Shown here: positions 7,598 through 12,970 of the stretch, one piece after another
Layout: each line of letters begins with the position of its first letter
Position numbering within the stretch: position 1 is the first letter of the stretch
Assembly (NCBI GenBank): GCA_945906715.1
Contig: CAMDRK010000040.1
Coordinates: 1-12,970, forward strand
DNA length: 12,970 bases
Direction: 5' to 3'
Origin: Nitrospira lenta
GTDB lineage: Bacteria; Nitrospirota; Nitrospiria; Nitrospirales; Nitrospiraceae
The notes under the pieces: model-generated
What the model saw: only the letters and a program-made list of their open reading frames with translations
What the model was told of the DNA's origin: nothing
The model's database searches: none
Position numbers and translations under genes: made by a program

Positions 7598-8373
7598 AGG
7601 TTCTCTTCATCGGCGATATCTTCGGGGAGCCTGGACGCCGTGCGCTGGCTCGGGCTGTTCCGAGGCTGGTGGCTCAGCGGCAAATCGACATCGTGATCGG
7701 GAATGGAGAGAATGCAGCCGGTGGGTTTGGCATCACACCGGAGTTGGCAGAAGAATTATTCGATCTCGGGCTCGCGGTGATTACAACCGGAAACCATGCC
7801 TGGGATAAGAAGGAAATTCTCGACTACTTTCCCCGTGAGCCACGATTACTTCGTCCAGCCAATTATCCGAGCGGTGTGCCGGGCCATGGCAGTGTGGTGG
7901 TCGAGTCGGCAGGTGGGGAGCAACTTGGGGTTCTCCAGCTCATGGGGCGGGCGTACATGCCGACATTGGACTGTCCGTTCCAGGTGGCAAAAAAAGAGTT
8001 GGCCGCGTTGAAGAAGCGAACGGTTGCCGTGATTGTTGATATGCATGCGGAGGCCACATCAGAGAAAATGGCGATGGGGCACTATCTGGACGGAGAGGTT
8101 GTCGCCGTAGTCGGAACCCATACGCATGTGCAAACGGCCGATGATCAGATTCTTCCAAAGGGGACCGCGTATCTGACGGATATTGGGATGACCGGTCCAC
8201 TCCACTCCGTCATTGGAGTGAAGAAAGAGTTGGCGATCGAAAAGTTTCTGACTGGGATGCCACGGCGCTTTGAAGTGGCGTCGGGTCCCTCCGTCTTTTG
8301 CGCCGTGCTGCTCGAACTTGATGCGCGTCTTGGCAAGGCGTTGTCGATCGAACGAATTCGAATCATCGATTAA
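7594..8373 (+). CDS. ymdB: YmdB-type metallophosphoesterase (TIGR00282 family, 2',3'-cyclic nucleotide phosphodiesterase)
   Basis: A 259-residue calcineurin-like phosphoesterase. The metal ligands appear in order: Asp8 in FIGDIFG, Glu39-Asn40 in GNGENAAGG, Asn67-His68 in TTGNHAWD, His151 in VDMHAEA, and His176/His178 in GTHTHVQTAD. These match the YmdB group, whose B. subtilis member hydrolyses cyclic nucleotides and affects biofilm and motility gene expression. The GTG start at 7594 overlaps the rny stop by four bases (GTGA), so it is translated by coupling with RNase Y. Its TAA at 8371-8373 is immediately followed by the ribosome binding site of xseA, which lies in the same reading frame. 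A functional tie to RNA decay is suggested by the conserved pairing with rny; the substrate here is inferred. Confidence 0.94.
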   Translation: MKVLFIGDIFGEPGRRALARAVPRLVAQRQIDIVIGNGENAAGGFGITPELAEELFDLGLAVITTGNHAWDKKEILDYFPREPRLLRPANYPSGVPGHGSVVVESAGGEQLGVLQLMGRAYMPTLDCPFQVAKKELAALKKRTVAVIVDMHAEATSEKMAMGHYLDGEVVAVVGTHTHVQTADDQILPKGTAYLTDIGMTGPLHSVIGVKKELAIEKFLTGMPRRFEVASGPSVFCAVLLELDARLGKALSIERIRIID

Positions 8374-8382
8374 AGGAGACTC

Positions 8383-9768
8383 ATCACGAGCCTTCCCGAT
8401 TTTCCCGACCTTTTCTCCCAAGTCGTCCCTCCGAAACGAATATTCACTGTTTCGGAGTTGACGGGGTTGCTTCGCACCTCAATCGAAGAACAATTCTCCG
8501 ACATTTACTTGGAGGGTGAGCTCTCCAATCTCCGCGTTCCTGGATCGGGACACGTCTATTGCACGCTCAAGGACAAGACAAGTCAGATTCGGGCGGTGCT
8601 ATTCCGCTCTGCAGCTGTACGATTGCGCTTCGCTTTGCAAGAGGGGATGCAGGTGATCGTGCGAGGGAGGCTTACGGTCTACGAGCTGCGAGGAGAATAT
8701 CAGATTGTGCTGGATGCGGTGGAGCCGAAAGGAATCGGCGCATTACAGCTTGCATTTGAGCAATTAAAGGAACGATTGTCGTCGGAGGGACTGTTCGATC
8801 AGGACAGAAAGAAATCGATCCCGGCATTTCCTCGGACTGTGGGCGTAGTGACGTCACTGACCGGAGCAGCCATTCGCGATATCTTGGCAGTTCTTCGTCG
8901 GCGCTGGCCGACGATTCATATTCTCATTGCCCCGGTTCAAGTCCAGGGAGAGAGTGCCGGGCGTCAAATCGCTGAGGCGCTGGCTCATTTGAATGACTGG
9001 GGTTCGGTGGATGTCATCATTGTTGGGCGAGGCGGAGGATCGTTGGAGGATCTCTGGAGTTTCAACGAAGAAATCGTGGTGCGTGCTATTGCCGCATCCC
9101 ATGTCCCGGTGGTGTCGGCGGTTGGGCATGAAATCGATGTGACGCTTGCTGATTTCGTCGCAGATTTCCGGGCTCCGACGCCCTCGGCAGCAGCGGAGGC
9201 TGTGGTTCCGGTGTTGGCCGAGGTTGTGGAACGATTGCGGGAGCTGACGGTCCGTACGGGGCAGGTGATGCTCCGGCATTGTGCCTTCGAACGGCAGCGT
9301 CTGGATGCCGGTATTCGAGGGGTGACGGATGTACGCTTCCGCCTCCAGGAAGCGGCACAACAGACGGACGATATGGTCGATCGATTGCGAGAAATGGTCC
9401 AACAACTGCTTACGTCCGGGCGTGAACGGGTTCACGAGGCGCGCCGCGATCTATCCGGTCTCAACCCTATGCTCGCGATCAAGCAAGGCCTGGCGACAGT
9501 CCCGCAATTCTCGAAGCGCCTTGAAGGGCAGATGGGAGTCATGTTGGCGCAGCATCGTCACCGGATCTACGCGACGCTGGCACAGCTCAATACCCTGAGT
9601 CCCTTGGCGATTCTTGGGCGTGGCTACAGTATTCTTCAAACGGTACCGGCTGGCCAGATTCTCCATCGAGCGAACGACGTGGCAGTCGGACAGAAGTTGG
9701 AAGCTCAATTGGCAAGCGGGCGACTGAATTGCACTGTCACGCGGGTGTTTAATGATTCCTCAGTTTAA
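8383..9768 (+). CDS. xseA: Exodeoxyribonuclease VII large subunit, with a non-canonical start codon
   Basis: XseA with XseB degrades single-stranded DNA from both ends to short oligonucleotides. The N-terminal OB-fold (FTVSELTGLLRTSIEEQFSD, then EGELSN and HVYCTLKDK), the catalytic core with GRGGGSLEDLW (about 215-225), SAVGHEID (about 246-252) and DFRAPTPSAAAE, and a C-terminal coiled-coil region are all present; about 461 residues, normal length. The start is the odd point. Conserved sequence (IFTVSEL) lies upstream of the first ATG/GTG/TTG-type codon in frame (TTG 8458), and that TTG lacks a properly spaced ribosome binding site. A strong AAAGGAG (8372-8378) precedes ATC at 8383 by 4 bases and ACG at 8386 by 7 bases. 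I use ATC 8383, giving (M)TSLPDFPDL. Alternatives are ACG 8386 or a base error in the sequence. Confidence 0.93.
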   Translation: MTSLPDFPDLFSQVVPPKRIFTVSELTGLLRTSIEEQFSDIYLEGELSNLRVPGSGHVYCTLKDKTSQIRAVLFRSAAVRLRFALQEGMQVIVRGRLTVYELRGEYQIVLDAVEPKGIGALQLAFEQLKERLSSEGLFDQDRKKSIPAFPRTVGVVTSLTGAAIRDILAVLRRRWPTIHILIAPVQVQGESAGRQIAEALAHLNDWGSVDVIIVGRGGGSLEDLWSFNEEIVVRAIAASHVPVVSAVGHEIDVTLADFVADFRAPTPSAAAEAVVPVLAEVVERLRELTVRTGQVMLRHCAFERQRLDAGIRGVTDVRFRLQEAAQQTDDMVDRLREMVQQLLTSGRERVHEARRDLSGLNPMLAIKQGLATVPQFSKRLEGQMGVMLAQHRHRIYATLAQLNTLSPLAILGRGYSILQTVPAGQILHRANDVAVGQKLEAQLASGRLNCTVTRVFNDSSV

Positions 9769-9792
9769 AATCGTTGCGTGCTTGAGTATAAT
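9764..9792 (+). promoter_or_regulatory. Promoter for xseB inside the end of xseA
   Basis: A perfect TATAAT (9787-9792) follows TTTAAA (9764-9769, four of six matches to the -35 consensus) with a 17-base spacer. The -35 box overlaps the xseA TAA stop. Transcription would begin near 9799, about 27 bases before the xseB start, giving the small subunit its own message in addition to read-through from xseA. Confidence 0.6.
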
Positions 9793-9825
9793 GGGCTTTC
9801 ATTCCCTTAAGAAACGAGGCGTGTT

Positions 9826-10074
9826 GTGGCAGCAGTGAAATTTGAACAGGCAATGGCCAGGCTGGAAGCCATCGTTGGTGAGTTGGAAAAAAGCGATCTT
9901 CCTCTAGACGAATCGCTTAGGATATTCGAGGAGGGGATTCGCCTGTCTAAGAATTGTCTCAAGATTTTAGAAGAAGCCGAACATAAAGTAGAAGTGCTCG
10001 TGCAAGATAAGAACGGCAAGAAACGAATTCACGCCTACTCTTCAGACAACGAAGCCGACGAACCGTCGTCCTAG
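9826..10074 (+). CDS. xseB: Exodeoxyribonuclease VII small subunit
   Basis: An 82-residue helical protein with the typical XseB pattern: KFEQAMARLEAIVGELEKSD, then LPLDESLRIFEEGIRLSKNC and LEEAEHKVEVLV. XseB has no nuclease site; several copies bind the coiled-coil region of one XseA to make active exonuclease VII. The GTG start at 9826 has GAGG (9816-9819) six bases upstream. It follows xseA after a 57-base gap that contains a TATAAT promoter. The C-terminal tail is acidic and variable (SDNEADEPSS), as is usual in this family. Confidence 0.95.
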   Translation: MAAVKFEQAMARLEAIVGELEKSDLPLDESLRIFEEGIRLSKNCLKILEEAEHKVEVLVQDKNGKKRIHAYSSDNEADEPSS

Positions 10075-10125
10075 TCTTGTCTTCTGTCTCCGTCCATGCC
10101 CCGATGAGTGGATTTCCTAGTCAAT

Positions 10126-10884
10126 ATGTCCTCCCTCTCGCGTATTCACAAAGAACGGCTAGATCGTGTGCTTATGGTTCGGGGCTTGGTGCCCAGTCGG
10201 GAAGCTGCGGCCAGAACGGTCTTGGCTGGCGGAGTATTGGTCGATGGGATCATGGTGGATAAGCCCGCGAAGTTAGTGCCGCTGGATGCGCGGATCGAGA
10301 TCGTCCAGCCAGCCTTGTTTGTCAGCCGATCGGGCGACAAATTGGCTGCGGCGCTTGATGCCTTTCATATTGACCCGAAAGGAACAATTGGTTTGGACGT
10401 CGGGTGTTCGACTGGCGGATTCACCGACTGTTTACTACAGCGGGGAGCTACCCGCATTTATGCCATCGACGTGGGGTATGGACAATTTGAATGGAGGCTC
10501 CGTAAAGATTCACGTGTTGTCTTGCTCGAACGGACCAACATTCGGTATGTTGACCGTACAACGGTTCCTGAGCCGATCGACCTGGCGGTGATCGATGTGT
10601 CTTTTATTTCTTTGACGCTGGTACTACCCGCGGTCGTTCACCTACTCAATAGCTCCGCAGTGGTCGTGGTGTTAGTGAAGCCACAGTTTGAAGTCGGTAA
10701 GGGGCAGGTGGGGAGAGGGGGAATCGTGCGAGATGATGCGCAACGTGAGGCGGTGACTGAGAAGGTCATTGCCTGTGCCGCGCAGTTGGGGCTTCAGCTG
10801 AAAGGCGTGCTCGACTCTCCAGTCGTAGGGCGAAAAGGGAATCGGGAGATTCTTGTTGGTTTTGCACGCGCAAGAACAAGCTGA
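10126..10884 (+). CDS. tlyA: TlyA family rRNA 2'-O-methyltransferase / hemolysin-like protein
   Basis: A 252-residue protein with an N-terminal S4 RNA-binding domain (KERLDRVLMVRGLVPSREAA to about residue 50) and a C-terminal FtsJ/RrmJ-type Rossmann methyltransferase domain. The SAM site is GLDVGCSTGGFTDCLL (about 89-104); the preceding SRSGDKLAAAL is the conserved link motif, and DVSFISL and VKPQFEVG are family motifs. TlyA of Mycobacterium 2'-O-methylates cytidines in 16S and 23S rRNA and affects capreomycin/viomycin sensitivity; the hemolysin label is historical. Start is uncertain: GTG 10108 in the same frame adds six residues (VDFLVN), while ATG 10126 gives the usual TlyA N-terminus; neither has a clear ribosome binding site. 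In many bacteria tlyA follows xseB, often with ispA and dxs between, which are absent here. Confidence 0.93.
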   Translation: MSSLSRIHKERLDRVLMVRGLVPSREAAARTVLAGGVLVDGIMVDKPAKLVPLDARIEIVQPALFVSRSGDKLAAALDAFHIDPKGTIGLDVGCSTGGFTDCLLQRGATRIYAIDVGYGQFEWRLRKDSRVVLLERTNIRYVDRTTVPEPIDLAVIDVSFISLTLVLPAVVHLLNSSAVVVVLVKPQFEVGKGQVGRGGIVRDDAQREAVTEKVIACAAQLGLQLKGVLDSPVVGRKGNREILVGFARARTS

Positions 10885-10903
10885 TTTGGTAGGAGCTGGA
10901 CAG

Positions 10904-10942
10904 ATGATGTCACAGATTTATATGGGATGGGGGCATGCATGA
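10904..10942 (+). CDS. Possible 12-codon leader ORF overlapping the epimerase start
   Basis: ATG at 10904 (or 10907), preceded by AGGAG (10891-10895) with 8-base spacing, encodes MMSQIYMGWGHA and stops at TGA 10940-10942. That stop overlaps the epimerase ATG in an ATGA arrangement, the classic geometry of translational coupling. No family is recognisable and the peptide may be a translated spacer. It is too short to judge coding by composition. Confidence 0.3.
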   Translation: MMSQIYMGWGHA

Positions 10943-11862
10943 AGGTACTCGTGACCGGAGGCGCCGGTTTTATCGGGTCTCATTTGGTCGATCGTCTTGT
11001 CCAGGAAGGGCACGAGGTTGTTGTCGTGGACAATCTGTCAACGGGGAAGCGGAGAAACCTCAATCGCGCCGCTCGTTTTTGTAAGCTAGATATTCAGAGT
11101 TGGCGGCTCGAACGGGTGTTTCGTAACGAACGGCCCAATATTGTCATGCATCTTGCTGCACAGATGGACGTTCGAAAATCTGTGGATGATCCAATTTTTG
11201 ATGCTCAGGTGAATGTCCTTGGGATGTTGAATGTATTGCAGCAAGCGGTCAGGCATGGTGTCCGTAAGGTGGTATTCTCTTCTTCCGGTGGAGCCATCTA
11301 CGGCGAGCAGGAGATCTACCCTGCCCCAGAGTCTCATGTCATGCGGCCTCTATCGCCTTACGGCATCAGCAAGCTGTGCGGGGAGCAGTATCTATCTTAC
11401 TATCAACGGATCAGCGGACTTCAAATGGTGAACTTGCGTTATGCCAATGTGTATGGCCCACGTCAGGACCCGGATGGAGAGGCCGGCGTGGTCGCGATCT
11501 TTATTCAGAAACTGTTGAATAACGAGCAAGCGATCGTCAATGGCAATGGGAGGCAAACGCGAGATTTCGTCTATGTCGAAGATGTCGTTGAGGCAAATCT
11601 TGCGGTGATGGGGCAGGAAACGCAAGGGACGTATAATGTTGGAACGGGGGAAGAAACCTCAATCAACGATTTGCTCAGGATTTTGATCTCTCACACAAAT
11701 TCGACATGCAAGGAAGTTCATGGGCCAGCCAAAAGCGGCGAACAGGTACGGAGCGTGATTGATTCGGGCAAGCTCCGTCAAGAATTGTCCTGGGAGCCAA
11801 GGACCGAACTCAGTGAAGGGCTCAAACGTACCGTCGATTATTTCCGTGAGCGTATGGGGTAG
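10939..11862 (+). CDS. NAD-dependent sugar-nucleotide epimerase/dehydratase (UDP-glucose 4-epimerase-like, extended SDR)
   Basis: A 307-residue extended short-chain dehydrogenase. The NAD-binding GGAGFIGSH is at about residues 7-15, Asp31 in VVDNLSTG should bind the adenosine ribose, and HLAAQ at 71-75 is typical of the family. The catalytic set is Ser114-116 in VFSSSGGAIYG with Tyr141 and Lys145 in SPYGISK. RYANVYGPRQDP and RDFVYVEDV complete the signature. Such enzymes interconvert UDP-Glc/UDP-Gal, their N-acetyl forms or related sugars for surface polysaccharides; the exact substrate cannot be read from the sequence. ATG 10939 is preferred because GATGGGGG lies just upstream and residue 2 begins the beta strand; ATG 10927 in frame would add four residues without a ribosome binding site. 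No other glycan genes are near, so the pathway is not revealed by context. Confidence 0.92.
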   Translation: MKVLVTGGAGFIGSHLVDRLVQEGHEVVVVDNLSTGKRRNLNRAARFCKLDIQSWRLERVFRNERPNIVMHLAAQMDVRKSVDDPIFDAQVNVLGMLNVLQQAVRHGVRKVVFSSSGGAIYGEQEIYPAPESHVMRPLSPYGISKLCGEQYLSYYQRISGLQMVNLRYANVYGPRQDPDGEAGVVAIFIQKLLNNEQAIVNGNGRQTRDFVYVEDVVEANLAVMGQETQGTYNVGTGEETSINDLLRILISHTNSTCKEVHGPAKSGEQVRSVIDSGKLRQELSWEPRTELSEGLKRTVDYFRERMG

Positions 11863-11883
11863 AATCGACTGTGTCGTTCGGGC

Positions 11884-11903
11884 AGAAGAAAGAGCCTGTG
11901 CTC
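11884..11903 (-). terminator. Weak candidate terminator for the rhodanese gene
   Basis: Read on the minus strand, GAGC-ACAG-GCTC (11903-11892) is followed by TTTCTTCT. The stem is only four base pairs, so this is tentative, but it lies about 20 bases past the rhodanese stop, between the two convergent genes. Confidence 0.3.
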
Positions 11904-11923
11904 GGGGGTCTTGGCGGAGCTGG

Positions 11924-12244
11924 TCAATATCGAGGGACGGTTCCATCTACTTGGGTGGACCAGGCGTCGATCCCTCCCACTAGGTTCTTCACTTTCTGAA
12001 ATCCCTGTTGAAGCAAGAAGTTCGTTGCGTCGGCGCTTCGCATGCCATGGTGGCAGATGGCAATGATCTCGGAGTCGCGGTTTAATTGAGCGAGCGATTG
12101 CGGAAGTGTTCCGAGGGGAATTAGGATTGAGCCATCCACCCTTGCGAGGGAATATTCCCATTCCTCCCTCACATCAACCAGAACTAACTTGTCTCCGTTA
12201 TCAAGGCTTTTTTTAAGTTCTTTTGGGGAAATGGCGAAGTCCAT
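11924..12244 (-). CDS. Single-domain rhodanese-like sulfurtransferase
   Basis: A 106-residue protein covering one complete rhodanese domain. It has VLVDVREEWEYSLARVDGSI (about residues 21-40), the active-site loop CHHGMRS with the persulfide-carrying Cys64, and a C-terminal VKNLVGGIDAWS segment typical of GlpE/PspE-type proteins. The six-residue loop fits sulfurtransferase rather than Cdc25-type phosphatase activity. No signal peptide is visible, so it should be cytosolic. The ATG at 12242-12244 has AAGGAGGT (12251-12258) six bases upstream, and a good promoter is 30-55 bases away. It converges on the epimerase with 61 bases between them. The physiological sulfur donor and acceptor cannot be told from sequence. 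Confidence 0.92.
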   Translation of the reverse strand: MDFAISPKELKKSLDNGDKLVLVDVREEWEYSLARVDGSILIPLGTLPQSLAQLNRDSEIIAICHHGMRSADATNFLLQQGFQKVKNLVGGIDAWSTQVDGTVPRY

Positions 12245-12271
12245 TGAGAGACCTCCTTGTTTAAGATCATT

Positions 12272-12301
12272 ATCTTATGTGAGGGGTGAAAAGTTTGTCA
12301 A
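12272..12301 (-). promoter_or_regulatory. Sigma70-type promoter of the rhodanese gene
   Basis: On the minus strand TTGACA (12301-12296, perfect -35) is followed after 18 bases by TAAGAT (12277-12272, four of six matches). Transcription would begin near 12265, just ahead of the AAGGAGGT ribosome binding site, leaving a leader of about 20 bases. Confidence 0.7.
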
Positions 12302-12347
12302 TGAGCCTGAGTCGATGAGGCCGACAGCCCGCTCATTCCGGCCTTAT
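12301..12347. other. Two interleaved inverted repeats (possible H-type pseudoknot) upstream of the rhodanese promoter
   Basis: ATGAGC (12301-12306) is complementary to GCTCAT (12331-12336), and ATGAGGCCG (12315-12323) to CGGCCTTAT (12339-12347, one G-T pair). The arms alternate a-b-a'-b', the order needed for a pseudoknot; as DNA they would be overlapping inverted repeats. The first arm touches the -35 box of the rhodanese promoter. The rest of the gap from 12348 to 12590 is AT-rich and holds a 7-bp stem (TCTTTCT / AGAAAGA near 12381) but no recognised gene or RNA. Confidence 0.4.
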
Positions 12348-12644
12348 CTGAGATAGACGTAAATAATTAGTGGGGCGGTATCTTTCTTCTTGAGAAAGAG
12401 AGTGAGGGAATGTACATTTTTGTTGATATTTCGCCTTTATGTGGTAATACCAACTCAGGTTTAGGCATGGGGGAAGAGCTGGCAAACAGTAGAGTTGAAC
12501 TTGGAATCATAAGATATTGATAAATTGTAATAACTTCTTTATTTTTCCGTAGTAGGCCCAGGAATTGCTTTATTATTCTATTGAGAGAGAATGGCGGGGG
12601 GTATCGCAGGACCGAAAAGTTGCTTTGCAGTGGTTACGCCCCTT

Positions 12645-12970
12645 ATGAAGAAATCACCAGCGCAAATCCTTGTGGTTTTGGTTGCGGTGAACAGTCAGAA
12701 AGAAGCGGTCAGGATTGGCGAAGGAATGGTGAATGCTCGGCTGGCTGCCTGCGCAAATATCATTACAGGGGTTCAGTCGATCTATCATTGGAAGGGAAAG
12801 GTCGTCAAAGCCAAAGAGGTTCTTCTGATATTGAAATCTACAAAGACGCGATATCGTGCACTTGAGAGGGCGATCAAGACGATGCATACGTATGAGATTC
12901 CTGAAATCATCGCGTTACCGGTTAAAGAATGTTTTGAACAATATATTGGGTGGATATGTGAGGAGACCCA
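12645..12970 (+). CDS. cutA: CutA family protein (divalent-cation tolerance, CutA1), C-terminus cut by window edge
   Basis: An open frame of 108 codons reaching the window end without a stop. The pattern ILVVLVAVNSQKEAVRIGEG, then RLAACANII, SIYHWKGKV, VLLILKSTKTRYRALE and the signature TYEIPEIIALPV matches CutA1 almost end to end, followed by YIGWI near the usual C-terminus. CutA is a small, very stable trimer with a ferredoxin-like fold, linked historically to copper tolerance in E. coli; its true role is unclear. ATG 12645 gives the usual length but has no ribosome binding site. An in-frame ATG at 12591, after GAGAGAG, would add 18 residues, and GTG 12630 is also possible. A candidate promoter TTGATA, 17 bases, TATTTT begins at about 12518. 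Only the last few residues should be missing. Confidence 0.9.
   Translation, partial: MKKSPAQILVVLVAVNSQKEAVRIGEGMVNARLAACANIITGVQSIYHWKGKVVKAKEVLLILKSTKTRYRALERAIKTMHTYEIPEIIALPVKECFEQYIGWICEET

Noticed and set aside
8458..8460. TTG 8458 as the xseA start
   Set aside because: It would remove the conserved IFTVSEL part of the OB-fold, and GGAG touches the TTG with no spacing, while a strong ribosome binding site lies 75-80 bases upstream.
10056..10075. Terminator at the end of xseB (CGACG-AAC-CGTCG)
   Set aside because: Five-pair stem lies inside the coding sequence and the following TCCTAGTCTTG is not a T-run.
12581..12865. 94-codon plus-strand frame at the right end
   Set aside because: The other frame encodes CutA with its signature motifs over the same bases.
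1..12970. CRISPR array, insertion sequence, tRNA or prophage attachment site
   Set aside because: No regularly spaced repeats, transposase-like frames, terminal inverted repeats or tRNA cloverleaf were seen on either strand. A GGTTCAAGAATCC stretch at 5547 resembles a T-arm but lacks the rest of a tRNA.

Overview
The window is a dense chromosomal stretch from a bacterium with a Gram-negative type envelope (exported lytic transglycosylase, exported M16 peptidase, ZapA-type division protein). It uses ATG, GTG and TTG starts. The combination of an RNase Y/YmdB pair with ZapA, ExoVII and TlyA would fit Nitrospirota (Nitrospira-like), but that placement is an impression from protein style and gene order, not a proven assignment. 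Nothing looks like a mobile element, prophage, CRISPR array or defence island; this is mostly housekeeping sequence.

Layout: (1) 1-2432, minus strand: rlmN (23S rRNA/tRNA adenine-C2 methyltransferase), followed one base later by an exported M16 zinc peptidase that runs off the left edge. (2) 2545-4821, plus: a large periplasmic lytic transglycosylase with a TPR-like helical body and a C-terminal Slt domain. (3) 4832-5447: a near-consensus sigma70-type promoter driving a two-gene division operon, a short coiled-coil (ZapB-like) protein overlapping zapA. (4) 5448-6028: about 580 bases without a convincing gene, rich in strong hairpins; the best place in the window for an undescribed or unassigned RNA, ending in a 13-bp hairpin in the leader of rny. 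(5) 6029-10884: a nucleic-acid metabolism run: RNase Y, a YmdB-type phosphodiesterase, exonuclease VII large and small subunits, and a TlyA-type rRNA 2'-O-methyltransferase. (6) 10939-11862: an NAD-dependent sugar-nucleotide epimerase, preceded by a possible 12-codon leader ORF. (7) 11924-12244, minus: a single-domain rhodanese with its own consensus-like promoter. (8) 12245-12590: intergenic, with a possible H-type pseudoknot. (9) cutA, plus, running off the right edge.

How the genes fit together: slt and zapBA concern envelope remodelling and septation. RNase Y, YmdB and ExoVII concern RNA turnover and single-stranded DNA degradation. RlmN and TlyA modify ribosomal RNA. Points most worth a second look: xseA has no ATG, GTG or TTG at the place where homology and a strong ribosome binding site put its start (ATC or ACG instead); xseB has its own perfect TATAAT box at the end of xseA; and the zapA-rny gap contains several strong, partly mutually exclusive RNA helices.
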